Positions 43,354 to 51,583 are shown, counted from the first letter of the stretch. The stretch: DNA of 64,000 bases from an uncultured Prevotella sp. (GCA_944319915.1 CALUEY010000004.1:62001-126000); one strand, 5' to 3'. The notes: generated by a model not told the origin, from the letters alone. Program-made: numbers and translations.

Positions 43354-44199
43354 ATGAGAAGGTTTTTGATTGCGGTATTCGCAATGGTCTTGTTGATGTT
43401 TTCCTGCAAGGGAAGCAAGGCTCCTGAGGTGGTTGAGGAGGCAGTGGCCGATTCTTCGGACACGTGCGTGGCAGACACTGTTCCGCTCGACACCATGGAA
43501 CAGCTCATTTCGGCCACGCCTATGCCAAAGGCTGCCGACGAACTGTTCGACGACTTTTTCTTTAATTTCGCGGCCAACCGAAAGTTGCAGCTGAGGCGCA
43601 TCAAGTTTCCGCTGCCCGTCACTGACGGCGACCAAACGGAATACATCGCCAGGGATGACTGGCAGATTGACCATTTCTTCATGCGGCAAGGGTATTACAC
43701 CCTCATCTTTGACAACGAGCGGCAGATGTCGCTCGTAAAGGACACTTCCATAGACCACGTGGTTGTGGAGAAAGTGTTTTTCCGGAAAAAGACCGTAAAG
43801 CAGTATGTGTTCGACAGGGTGGGAGGACTCTGGATGCTTTGCGGCATAAGGTTCAAGCCGCTGTACGAAAACATGAACGCCTCTTTCCTGAAGTTCTACC
43901 AGCGTTTCTCGCGCGACTCGGCCTTCCAGGTTGAGAGCCTGCATGACCCCGTGAAGTTCACCGGGCCCGACCCTGACGATGACTTCAGCCAGATGGAGGG
44001 GGTGATAACTGCCGACACATGGCCGGCTTTCGCCTCCGAGTTGCCTTCGGAGATGATTTACAACATCATCTACGGGCAGACTTACACGACTAGCGACCAC
44101 AAGATATTCGTAATCCGCGGCATATCCAACGGGCTTGAGGTGGAGATGACATTCGAGCGCAGCGGCGGCAAGTGGCTGCTCACGGAACTGGCCACATAG
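43354..44199 (+). CDS. DUF4348 lipoprotein
   Basis: 281 residues with a lipoprotein signal ('VLLMFSCKGSK', lipidated Cys near residue 18). The mature region matches the Bacteroidales DUF4348 family: 'DELFDDFFFNFAANRKLQLRRIKFPLP', a central repeat-like 'FLKFYQRFSRDSAFQVESL' and the C-terminal 'LEVEMTFERSGGKWLLTEL'. Function unknown; probably attached to the periplasmic or surface face of a membrane. It precedes murB by 18 bp and may share its transcript. Confidence 0.8.
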   Translation: MRRFLIAVFAMVLLMFSCKGSKAPEVVEEAVADSSDTCVADTVPLDTMEQLISATPMPKAADELFDDFFFNFAANRKLQLRRIKFPLPVTDGDQTEYIARDDWQIDHFFMRQGYYTLIFDNERQMSLVKDTSIDHVVVEKVFFRKKTVKQYVFDRVGGLWMLCGIRFKPLYENMNASFLKFYQRFSRDSAFQVESLHDPVKFTGPDPDDDFSQMEGVITADTWPAFASELPSEMIYNIIYGQTYTTSDHKIFVIRGISNGLEVEMTFERSGGKWLLTELAT

Positions 44200-44217
44200 T
44201 TTTAAACTACTACGCTT

Positions 44218-45231
44218 ATGAAAGACTTATCCAACTACGACCTTTCAGGTCACAACACTTTTGGCATAAAGGCCAGGTGCAGGCGGTTCATTGAGTTTTG
44301 CTCTGTGGCTGAGTTGCAGGAGGCACTTCGGGCGCTTACCGCTGCCGACAGGCCGCTGCTCATGCTTGGCGGAGGGAGCAACCTGCTGCTCACCGGCGAC
44401 TTTGCAGGCACGGTGCTTCATTCTGCCATAAAGGGGATGAGCGTGCTTGACGAAGGCGACAGCGTGCTTGTGCGTGTTGGCAGCGGCGAGGTCTGGGATG
44501 ACTTCGTGGCCATGTGTGTCGCCCGTGGCTGGCATGGGGCGGAGAACCTGTCGCTCATTCCGGGCGAGGTGGGCGCGAGCGCAGTGCAAAACATCGGTGC
44601 CTACGGTGTGGAGGCAAAGGACTTGATAAGCACCGTTGAGGCTGTTGACATTGCCAGCGGAGGCATCGTTGCAATTGAAAATGGTGATTGCGGCTATGCT
44701 TACAGGCAGAGCCGCTTTAAGTCGGAGTGGGCTGGGCGCTATGTGGTGACCCATGTTACCTACCGCCTGGGCAAGCGGTTTAATCCCCGCCTTGATTATG
44801 GCAACATACGCTCAGAGTTGCATAAGCGCGGCATAGGCGAGCCTACGGCAGCGCAGCTGAGGCAAACGATAATCGACATACGCAACGGCAAACTGCCCGA
44901 CCCCAAGGTTGCAGGCAACGCCGGGAGCTTCTTCACCAACCCCATCGTAAGCCGTGAGAAGTATGATGAACTTGCTGAGCGCTATCCTCTCATGCCGCAT
45001 TACGATGTAGGCGAGGGATGCGTAAAGGTGCCTGCCGGCTGGCTCATAGAGCAGTGCGGGTGGAAAGGCCGCTCGCTGGGTGCTGCTGGGGTACATCCTA
45101 AGCAGGCTCTCGTGCTCGTTAATCTCGGTGGGGCCACCGGGCAGGACGTCTTGCGCCTCTGCGAGTCAATACAGGGCGACGTGGCCAGCAAGTTCGGCAT
45201 AACCTTGAAGCCGGAGGTCAACATAGTATGA
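44218..45231 (+). CDS. murB: UDP-N-acetylenolpyruvoylglucosamine reductase
   Basis: 337 residues. It reduces UDP-GlcNAc-enolpyruvate to UDP-MurNAc with NADPH and FAD in peptidoglycan synthesis. 'LGGGSNLLLTGDF' and 'LIPGEVGASAVQNIGAYGVE' bind FAD. 'AGNAGSFFTNPIVS' carries the catalytic Ser proton donor, and 'GAAGVHPKQALVLVN' is the C-terminal domain motif. Type I length, as in E. coli. Overlaps the next gene by 4 bp. Confidence 0.95.
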   Translation: MKDLSNYDLSGHNTFGIKARCRRFIEFCSVAELQEALRALTAADRPLLMLGGGSNLLLTGDFAGTVLHSAIKGMSVLDEGDSVLVRVGSGEVWDDFVAMCVARGWHGAENLSLIPGEVGASAVQNIGAYGVEAKDLISTVEAVDIASGGIVAIENGDCGYAYRQSRFKSEWAGRYVVTHVTYRLGKRFNPRLDYGNIRSELHKRGIGEPTAAQLRQTIIDIRNGKLPDPKVAGNAGSFFTNPIVSREKYDELAERYPLMPHYDVGEGCVKVPAGWLIEQCGWKGRSLGAAGVHPKQALVLVNLGGATGQDVLRLCESIQGDVASKFGITLKPEVNIV

Positions 45232-45989
45232 AGCTAACATTTCTTGGCACAGGAGGCAGCTTCGGCACTCCCATGGTGGGCTGCCGGTGTGAGGCCTGCA
45301 CAAGCGGAAACCCCAAGGATCGCCGCCTGCGCAGCTCGGCATTGCTCGAAACTGATGCCACTTGCCTGCTCATAGACTGCGGGCCCGACTTCAGGCAGCA
45401 GGCCTTGGGCATGCCTTTCAGGCGCATCGACGGTGTGCTTATTACCCATTCGCATTACGACCACGTAGGGGGAATAGACGACTTGCGGCCTTTCTGCAAG
45501 TTTGGCGGAATCGACCTCTACGCCGACAGCATTGCCGCCGACCACCTGAGGCACTCCATGCCGTATTGCTTCGACAAGGACAAGTATCCCGGAGTGCCCG
45601 ACATCCATCTCAATGTCATTGAGCCTCATAGACATTTCTGCATAGGCGACGTAAGCATAATGCCCATAAGGGTGATGCACGGCAGCCTGCCAATACTCGG
45701 ATATAGGTTTGGCTCGCTGGCCTACATAACCGACATGAAGACTATCGACGATGCAGAGCTTCCATATCTCGCCGGCATAGAGGTGCTGGTTGTCAACGCC
45801 TTGCGCTTCGACCGGCCTCACCATTCTCACCAGCTTGTGGCCGATGCCATTTGCTTTGCGCGCCGCATAGGGGCGCGGCGTACGCTGCTAATGCATTCGT
45901 GCCACCATATAGGTTTGCACGATGAGGCCAACAAGCGGTTGCCCGAAGGCTTCGAGATGGCATTTGACGGCCAAACAATCACCGTTTAA
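45228..45989 (+). CDS. MBL-fold metallohydrolase (PhnP-like)
   Basis: 253 residues starting within the murB stop (ATGA). The metal site 'THSHYDHVGGIDDLRPF' is the HxHxDH motif. 'LGTGGSFGTPMVGCRCEAC' is the usual N-terminal strand with a Cys cluster seen in PhnP-type phosphodiesterases, and further ligands are at 'RVMHGSLPILGYRF' and 'LMHSCHHIGL'. It may hydrolyse a cyclic or phosphodiester metabolite. The substrate is unknown. Confidence 0.88.
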   Translation: MKLTFLGTGGSFGTPMVGCRCEACTSGNPKDRRLRSSALLETDATCLLIDCGPDFRQQALGMPFRRIDGVLITHSHYDHVGGIDDLRPFCKFGGIDLYADSIAADHLRHSMPYCFDKDKYPGVPDIHLNVIEPHRHFCIGDVSIMPIRVMHGSLPILGYRFGSLAYITDMKTIDDAELPYLAGIEVLVVNALRFDRPHHSHQLVADAICFARRIGARRTLLMHSCHHIGLHDEANKRLPEGFEMAFDGQTITV

Positions 45990-46033
45990 CTGTTAAATAA
46001 CAATAAAAGCAGCTGCATTCGGCTGCAATTTCA

Positions 46034-46064
46034 TTGCATATTGCAATAAACTTCGTACATTTGC
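46034..46064 (+). promoter_or_regulatory. Promoter of a short non-coding transcript
   Basis: TTG at 46034-46036, 20 bp, then TACATTTG at 46057-46064. No protein-coding gene follows in this direction; a terminator is reached about 45 bp later. Confidence 0.6.
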
Positions 46065-46070
46065 AATGTG

Positions 46071-46132
46071 TTTTTCATAGTATTAGATTTAAGGTTAACA
46101 AAAGGTTGGAGTACAGCGGTACTCCTTTTTTT
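46071..46132 (+). ncRNA. Candidate small RNA of about 60 nt
   Basis: A promoter at 46034-46064 is followed by TATTAGATTTAAGGTTAACA and then a textbook terminator: GGAGTAC (46108-46114), AGCG, GTACTCC (46119-46125) and seven T residues (46126-46132). The AGATTTAAGGTTAACAAA segment looks familiar from other Bacteroidales genomes and may correspond to a described conserved RNA (possibly the Bacteroidales-1 motif), but I cannot confirm this. A GTG-initiated frame (46068) running through the terminator is an alternative reading. Confidence 0.6.
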
Positions 46133-46183
46133 GTGCCTTTTGGGTTCTGGCCCGGTTATGTTGGCCATCCATGGCGGCCATGC

Positions 46184-48130
46184 TTACTGCTTGTTGGCAA
46201 TCTTTTTCAGCACTTCTTTCAGTCCGGCAGAGTCCGACGGGCGCGGCGGGGTGCCCGGCACGATGCGCCCTTGGCGGTCGATGATTCTGTAAGTTGGGTA
46301 GCCGCTCACGCCGAGCACGCCCTCCACGGCATCCTGCTGTGCTTGTGGCAAGTTGTAGTGAACGCAGTCTTTGCCGTTGAGGCCAAAGCGGGCTATGTTG
46401 GCTCGCCATGACTCGTCGCTTGAGCGGGAGCATAGGTAGAGGAACACCACATCCATGCCATTGAGCGCCTTCTTCATTTCAGGCACGTGCTTCATCTCCT
46501 CCTTGCACGGCACACACCACGTTCCCCAAACGTCAACATAAATCATTCGTCCGCGGTAAGGAGCCGTTATGCAGTCGAGTATCTCCTTCCCGTCGGTCAG
46601 TGAGGCCAGTTTGGCAGTGTCTGCGGGCTGTGCATTAGGTGTGGACACGGCTTTGGCGTAGTCGGCAAACTTCTTGTTGCTGGCGAAGATGTAGTCGCGC
46701 AGCGCGGGCGTAGTTATGTTCCTCTTTGCCATCTCGGTGAGTTCGGGTGTCAGTTGTTCGCCCATGTTCTCCAAGTCTGACGCGAAAAACCACGTAAGTG
46801 CCATGTCTTTGGTGAGGCGGCCCAGGCCCATGCCGTCTATTATGCGCAGGTTATTCCTTGCTATTTCTGTGCGTATCTTAGTGTTTATGGCAGGCCTGTA
46901 ATAAAGCGCGCCTATGGCTTTCATTATGTCTTTGTGGTCCTCATAGTACCGTTGTGCCTCAAGGGCTGGCATGGAAGCCGCAATGCTGTCTATCTCCACG
47001 GCCTTGTCTACCAGTTTCCATTCCTCGTTTGTAAGGGCGTGCTGCCCCTGGCGCTCCATTTCCGAGGCCACCTTGCGCAGTAGGAGCGACGTGGAGCCTT
47101 GGCCGGCATATCCGGTGAGGCCGATGAAGTCTGAAAACAAGCAGAGCATATTGTCGTCGGCCATGTATGGTATGGTGGGGTTGAAATAGCTGCCGCGCAT
47201 GAGAGTGTCCTTTGCCAAGCCAAATATCTCGGTCTTTGGTTGGTTGTATAGGTTCTGCGTAAGTCCGTAGGCAAAGGAGCTTTTTGCCTTGCCGCGTTGA
47301 AGGGCGGCCCATTTTGTAGAGAGCGTGGGGTGGCTCTGCGCAATGGAATCGGTTTGTGCAAGGCTTTCCGCGAGCATCGTTCCGGCCTTGCTGATATATT
47401 CCGTGAGCGTTAGCTGTTGGCTTTCGCCGTAAGATACGTACACTTTCTTCGGATTTGGGGCGCGCAGCAGCTCGTTGGAGAGGCGGGCGTTGCTGCCCAT
47501 GACGAAGTACCTGCGGTGAGCCGGGTCGAGGAATGCCGTGACGGTGTCGCCCGGCTCGGGATACAGATGTATGAAAGTCCTGCCGTGCTTCCGGCCGTTG
47601 TTGAGCAGCACCTCCAGCTCCATTATGCACGGCGCGGGCAGTGTGATTTCGGCCATGCCGGTGCTGTCGGGCGATATGTTGATTTGATTGCGCATGACGA
47701 AGAACTTGCTGTAGCTCAGTTGGGCGGAGCCTTGCTTGCTGCCCTTGGGCATGATGATTCTCACCATAACGCTGTCGAGTCTCTTGGGAATCTTGTCAGT
47801 GAACGGTGTAGGGTCGGCCTCGGGGTAATATGGCACGCTGCGGCCCGTAAGCTCGGAGCACTTGTGGGTTTTCCCGTTGATGGTGACATGGCCTTCGCCG
47901 AGGCTTACGTTGAGGGTTTCGCCATTGCGGTGGAGCGTCATGTTGCCGCTGCCCTGCGCGGCGCACTGCCATAGCTTGTTGTCGTAGACGGCAAAATCAG
48001 GGAAAAAACCAATGAGCCATTCGCCTGAGGCGTCGTCGCGCAACAGCTTTTCCTTTTCCCCGACGTAGCCCGCCGTTGCCGATTGCAGCAGTGCGAAAGC
48101 GAGGAAGAGAGTGGTAAATAATCTGTTCAT
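46184..48130 (-). CDS. Large exported thioredoxin-domain protein (TlpA-like)
   Basis: 648 residues from the ATG at 48130 (MNRLFTTLFLAFALLQSATA, a Sec signal). Residues of about 20-490 are a long region without a motif I recognise, with an N-terminal beta-rich part. Residues of about 500-648 are a thioredoxin domain: 'IYVDVWGTWCVPCKEEMKHV' carries the CxxC, and 'VSGYPTYRIIDRQGRIV' the cis-Pro. It is a fourth thioredoxin-fold protein in the window, distinct from the 8200-11710 cluster. Its leader contains the promoter repeat at 48160-48232. Confidence 0.88.
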   Translation of the reverse strand: MNRLFTTLFLAFALLQSATAGYVGEKEKLLRDDASGEWLIGFFPDFAVYDNKLWQCAAQGSGNMTLHRNGETLNVSLGEGHVTINGKTHKCSELTGRSVPYYPEADPTPFTDKIPKRLDSVMVRIIMPKGSKQGSAQLSYSKFFVMRNQINISPDSTGMAEITLPAPCIMELEVLLNNGRKHGRTFIHLYPEPGDTVTAFLDPAHRRYFVMGSNARLSNELLRAPNPKKVYVSYGESQQLTLTEYISKAGTMLAESLAQTDSIAQSHPTLSTKWAALQRGKAKSSFAYGLTQNLYNQPKTEIFGLAKDTLMRGSYFNPTIPYMADDNMLCLFSDFIGLTGYAGQGSTSLLLRKVASEMERQGQHALTNEEWKLVDKAVEIDSIAASMPALEAQRYYEDHKDIMKAIGALYYRPAINTKIRTEIARNNLRIIDGMGLGRLTKDMALTWFFASDLENMGEQLTPELTEMAKRNITTPALRDYIFASNKKFADYAKAVSTPNAQPADTAKLASLTDGKEILDCITAPYRGRMIYVDVWGTWCVPCKEEMKHVPEMKKALNGMDVVFLYLCSRSSDESWRANIARFGLNGKDCVHYNLPQAQQDAVEGVLGVSGYPTYRIIDRQGRIVPGTPPRPSDSAGLKEVLKKIANKQ

Positions 48131-48159
48131 GTCTTTGTTTTGTAGTTTTAGGCACAGTG

Positions 48160-48232
48160 CAAGGCAATGCAAACGGGCCAAAAGAAAGCTTGCTTTCAGT
48201 TTCCCGAGTGCAGCTTGGGTTATGCAAAGGTA
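48160..48232 (-). promoter_or_regulatory. Promoter-leader repeat of the 648-residue thioredoxin protein
   Basis: On the minus strand TACCTTTG (48232-48225) is followed by CATAACCC, AAGCTGCACTCGGGAAA and the hairpin GAAAGC-AA-GCTTTC (48184-48197, complement), then CTTTT and CCCGTTTGCATTG. This is the module also seen at 13160-13343 and 16268-16341. Confidence 0.65.
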
Positions 48233-48464
48233 TGATATTTCCGTGATAATGGCAGTGGATTTAGCGCGGCGTTAACTGTTTTTTTTGTTATTTTTACATT
48301 GGCGCAGTTGCCAAAATGTGCGAACCGTTTGGTAGGGCAGGCATAACCGTGTGCGGCGCACTGGCGTTGGCCATCCCGCATGAGCATGGAAAAACAGAGT
48401 TTTGAGACCACCTGTGGAATGGTTTTCACCGCCTGGGTAAATCATTGATAGTCAGTGTGTTTGC

Positions 48465-48546
48465 AAAACGGTCTGTTTTGCGTGGTGAAACGGCCCGTTT
48501 TGCGTCCTGAAACGTGCCGTTTTGCAACGCGAAACGGCACGTTTTG
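48465..48546 (+). repeat. 22-bp repeat array F (AAACGGCCYGTTT family)
   Basis: Four units with AAACG at 48466, 48488, 48510 and 48532, exactly 22 bp apart. Cores are AAACGGTCTGTTTTG, AAACGGCCCGTTTTG, AAACGTGCCGTTTTG and AAACGGCACGTTTTG. This is the most regular array of the family. Confidence 0.75.
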
Positions 48547-48598
48547 TCTTTCCTTGGTTTCAGTTCGGGTTTTCCTGCCCGCTTTTGGCCGAACTCAT

Positions 48599-48652
48599 CA
48601 ACCCCAATCGGTCGTTATGACGCCAATCACACTTATGGCCGATTTTGGTTTA
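48599..48652. repeat. Solo outer repeat of the hairpin-element family, without inner hairpin
   Basis: CAACCCCAATCGGTCGTTAT and ATGGCCGATTTTGGTTTA flank ACGCCAATCACAC. The ends match the outer repeats of H1 (25685-25882). The centre is the complement of GTGTGATTGGCGT found in H1 just inside its right outer repeat (about 25848-25860). The long inner hairpin is absent, so this could be an empty or deleted copy. Confidence 0.55.
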
Positions 48653-48708
48653 TGGCAGGCGTTCTTGCGGTAATGATGTGAGCGTGGGTGCAAGCCGGGC
48701 CGTGGCGC

Positions 48709-48969
48709 TCAGCGTTTCTTCCTGCTGCGGAACAAGCTGCCATACTTGCCCATGAGCTTGCGCACGAGCATGAAAGTGTCGAAAGCGGTGATGCCGTTGC
48801 TTATGATGCTGGCCACAAGCTCACCTTTGGTGTTGGCTTTCTTCGGTACAAAAAGGCTGTTCCAAAGCCTGCCTATCTCCTCGTTCTTCTTGTGTATGTC
48901 GTTCAGAAGCTCGTCCTTGCGCCCCTGTATGTCGGCCAGCGTGTGGTATGTCCTGTGGTCTACAGTCAT
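48709..48969 (-). CDS. Small conserved hypothetical protein
   Basis: 86 residues: an N-terminal acidic helix ('LADIQGRKDELLNDIHKKNEEIG'), 'LWNSLFVPKKANTKGELVASII' in the middle and a basic C-terminus ('YGSLFRSRKKR'). A weak amphipathic or membrane-associated helix spans 'GELVASIISNGITAFDTFMLV'. It follows the holin-like gene by 22 bp on the same strand, and the three small genes at 48709-49800 look like one envelope-stress module. I do not recognise the family. Confidence 0.7.
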   Translation of the reverse strand: MTVDHRTYHTLADIQGRKDELLNDIHKKNEEIGRLWNSLFVPKKANTKGELVASIISNGITAFDTFMLVRKLMGKYGSLFRSRKKR

Positions 48970-48991
48970 CTTTATTTTGTTTTTGTTGGGG

Positions 48992-49342
48992 TTACTTGCT
49001 TAGCAGGATGCCCGTGATAAACCATATCAGCGGGCGGATTATGAGCGGCCTGCGCATGGCGAAGATGGCTATGAGCAGCAGCAGGAGCACGCCCGCCACT
49101 ATGGCGAACGCGCAGGCAGTGCCTACGGCAGGCGAAATCCAGTATACAAAGGCGAACGAAAGGTAGAAAAGCACTGCGAGCACAAGCACCATCACGATGA
49201 TGCTCAATGACAGTGCGGTGATGAGGCGCACCAATTTGTCGATTACATCGAACTTCAGGTATTCCTTCTGAAGTCCGATGTAATCTTTGAGTGTTTCAAT
49301 GAGCCGTGCCAACGACTCAACGTTTTTGTCGCTTGATAACAT
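48992..49342 (-). CDS. Phage-holin-superfamily (Holin-X-like) membrane protein
   Basis: 116 residues with an N-terminal amphipathic helix and two transmembrane segments ('ITALSLSIIVMVLVLAVLFYL', 'ACAFAIVAGVLLLLLIAIF'; each about 20 residues) separated by a short loop. It ends with 'RRPLIIRPLIWFITGILLSK'. This matches the putative actinobacterial holin-X/YqjE-type family often found beside YtxH proteins. No phage genes are nearby, so a lytic role is not implied. Confidence 0.78.
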   Translation of the reverse strand: MLSSDKNVESLARLIETLKDYIGLQKEYLKFDVIDKLVRLITALSLSIIVMVLVLAVLFYLSFAFVYWISPAVGTACAFAIVAGVLLLLLIAIFAMRRPLIIRPLIWFITGILLSK

Positions 49343-49587
49343 TAAGGGATGTTCTGTAAATTCTGATTCAATCGCAACGGAATGAGCATATCTTTATGTT
49401 TCGGTTGATTAATTAGCCCTGTCGGTGCCATTTTCCCAAGTCTCATCGGTCGCATACTTGCTATGCTCCCTCTTCAGCTTGCAGGCCGGCACTCGCTGTA
49501 ACTAACTAATAGCCTCGGCATAATATATATGGCATCCCTTAAGCAGATGTTTGTTGGTGAATGCCTGCCCTGAGGCCAGGTAGCGCG

Positions 49588-49800
49588 TCAAGCCTCGGGG
49601 GCTGCCTCCTGGATGTTGTCAACAAGGTCGCCCACTTCCTTGCGGCTCAGCTTGATGTTGTGCTTAGCCATGAAGTCGTCTACTGCGTCAGTGATTTTCG
49701 CGCGTGTGTCCTTGCCCTTCTCAGGGGCCAGCAGCAATCCGAGAACCGCCCCGGCGATGGCTCCGCCGAGGAAAGCGCTGATATAACCTAAACTCTTCAT
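49588..49800 (-). CDS. YtxH domain protein
   Basis: 70 residues. 'GYISAFLGGAIAGAVLGLLLAPEKG' is the glycine-rich membrane helix followed by the APEKG signature of YtxH general-stress proteins. A short helical tail ('DAVDDFMAKHNIKLSRKEVG') follows. It is the first gene of the small membrane module, with a TATTTTTG box (49848-49841, minus strand) upstream. The 245 bp to the next gene holds nothing I can name. Confidence 0.85.
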   Translation of the reverse strand: MKSLGYISAFLGGAIAGAVLGLLLAPEKGKDTRAKITDAVDDFMAKHNIKLSRKEVGDLVDNIQEAAPEA

Positions 49801-50019
49801 AATCTCTTTGTTTTAAATTAGACAATAAAATTCTGTTACGCAAAAATAGGAAAGTTTTTTGGAGTAAAGCAATTTTTCCCGTCATTTTTTGTTAAAATAC
49901 TGCGAAAAGCCCTATTTAACAAACTTTATGCGGGTTGCTGTTTTGCGTTTGGCTGATATTTTGTAATTTCGCAAAAATATTTTTCCACACACGAAAGTTT
50001 AATTTAAAAATAGGTGAAG

Positions 50020-50517
50020 ATGAAGAAGTACATGGTGTTGTGCGCAGGATTTTGCGCCGCAATGGCTTTCACGAGCTGCAAATCGAGCGAAAGTGCTTAT
50101 AAAAAGGCATACGAGAAGGCAAAGGCTCAGGAAACAGCGCAGCAGACTGCCCCCGAACCTGCCCAGACCGAGGCCAACGTGGTTGCCCCGCTCGTGGACA
50201 AACCAGCCACAGACACCCAGGTAGTAGATAATTTGGACAATGTGCAGGTGCGCGAGGAGAAAGTGTCGCTTGTCAACGGCTCGGGGCTTAAGAGCTTCAG
50301 CGTTGTTGTAGGCTCTTTCTCGCTCAAGGCCAATGCCGACGGCTTGCAGCAGAAGTTGCGCGAGTCGGGCTATGACGCCCAGGTGGTGAAGAACGACGAG
50401 CGCAATATGTACCGCGTAGTGGCCACCACGTTCGACAGCAAGGCCGATGCCGTTGCCAGCCGCAACGAGTTCCGCGCGCAGTATCCCGATGCGTGGCTGC
50501 TGTACAACGCACACTGA
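50020..50517 (+). CDS. SPOR-domain lipoprotein
   Basis: 165 residues from the ATG at 50020; a GTG six bases upstream is in frame but less likely. The lipobox 'AMAFTSCKSS' puts the lipidated Cys near residue 20. A helical and Pro/Glu-rich linker leads to a C-terminal SPOR domain ('FSVVVGSFSLKANADGLQQKL', 'MYRVVATTFDSKADAVASRN'). SPOR domains bind peptidoglycan stripped of stem peptides at division sites. The gene precedes ruvX by 18 bp. Confidence 0.88.
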   Translation: MKKYMVLCAGFCAAMAFTSCKSSESAYKKAYEKAKAQETAQQTAPEPAQTEANVVAPLVDKPATDTQVVDNLDNVQVREEKVSLVNGSGLKSFSVVVGSFSLKANADGLQQKLRESGYDAQVVKNDERNMYRVVATTFDSKADAVASRNEFRAQYPDAWLLYNAH

Positions 50518-50535
50518 CGGACTGCGAGAAAAAAC

Positions 50536-50955
50536 GTGCCTGTGGCGAGGATTCTTTCCATAGATTACGGGAAAAAGCGAACGGGATTGGCGGTTACCGA
50601 CCCTCTCCAGATTGTTCCGGGAGGGTTGGCAACCGTCGCTACGTCGGCCTTGTTCGATTACTTGCGCGATTACGTGTCGCGTGAGGAGGTGGAGCGCATT
50701 GTCATCGGCGAGCCACGGCAGGCCAACGGCGAGCCGAGCGAGAACATGGGGCGCGTAAGGCAGTTTGTGGCAAGGTGGCGCAAGGCCATGCCGCAAATTC
50801 CCATTGAGTACTATGATGAGCGGTTTACCTCGGTGCTTGCCCATAGGGCCATGATCGATGGCGGCCTGGGCAAGATGGCTCGCCGCAACAAAGAGCTTGT
50901 TGACGAGATAAGCGCCACGATAATCCTGCGCGACTATATGTCGGCGCGGCGTTGA
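50536..50955 (+). CDS. ruvX: Holliday junction resolvase-like protein (YqgF)
   Basis: 139 residues starting with GTG. 'RILSIDYGKKRTGLAVTDPLQ' has the RNase H-fold catalytic Asp, 'RIVIGEPRQANGEPSENM' the central motif and 'YYDERFTSVLA' with 'DEISATIILRDYM' the remaining acidic residues. The E. coli homologue takes part in 16S rRNA maturation. The family was first proposed as a resolvase. It lies upstream of def. Confidence 0.9.
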   Translation: MPVARILSIDYGKKRTGLAVTDPLQIVPGGLATVATSALFDYLRDYVSREEVERIVIGEPRQANGEPSENMGRVRQFVARWRKAMPQIPIEYYDERFTSVLAHRAMIDGGLGKMARRNKELVDEISATIILRDYMSARR

Positions 50956-51005
50956 GCCATGGCCGGGCAGGGCTGGCTAAAGGATAGTTATTAGATAAAG
51001 CAGAC

Positions 51006-51572
51006 ATGATATTACCTATATATATATACGGCCAACCGGTGTTGCGAAAGGTTGCCGAGGACATACCGGCGGACATGCCGGGGCTTGAAGAGCTTATTCA
51101 GGATATGTTTGAAACCCTCACGGAGTCGGAAGGCGTGGGGCTGGCAGCCCCGCAGGTGGGCAAGGCCATACGCGTGGTAGTGATAGACCTTGATGTGATT
51201 TCTGACGACCTGCCAGAGTACAAGGGCTTTCGCAAGGCTTTCATAAATCCCCACATAGTGGAGTATGACGATGCGAAGACAGACACTATGGAGGAAGGGT
51301 GCCTCAGCCTGCCGGCCATCCACGAGAACGTTACCAGGCCCACACGCATCCACGTGCGTTACCTTGACGGCCAGTTGCAGGAGCATGACGAGTGGGTGGA
51401 GGGATACCTTGCCAGGGTGATGCAGCACGAGTTTGACCACCTTGAGGGCAAGATGTTCATCGACCGCATATCGCCGTTGCGCAAGCAGTTGATAAAGAGC
51501 AAGCTGCGCGCAGTGCAGCAGGGGCGTTTCCGTTGTGCTTACAGGACTAAGGTTGCCACGACGAGGAAGTAA
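51006..51572 (+). CDS. def: Peptide deformylase
   Basis: 188 residues. It removes the N-formyl group from new proteins. The three metal-site motifs are intact: 'GVGLAAPQVG', 'EEGCLSLP' and 'MQHEFDHLEGKMFID'. It starts 50 bp after ruvX, and the TPR gene follows 11 bp later, so ruvX-def-TPR is probably one transcript. Confidence 0.95.
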   Translation: MILPIYIYGQPVLRKVAEDIPADMPGLEELIQDMFETLTESEGVGLAAPQVGKAIRVVVIDLDVISDDLPEYKGFRKAFINPHIVEYDDAKTDTMEEGCLSLPAIHENVTRPTRIHVRYLDGQLQEHDEWVEGYLARVMQHEFDHLEGKMFIDRISPLRKQLIKSKLRAVQQGRFRCAYRTKVATTRK

Positions 51573-51583
51573 GGGCTTCCGCC

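Noticed and set aside
48992-49342. Holin-like protein as a sign of a prophage
   Set aside because: No capsid, terminase, integrase or lysin gene is near; the YtxH neighbour points to a chromosomal membrane module.
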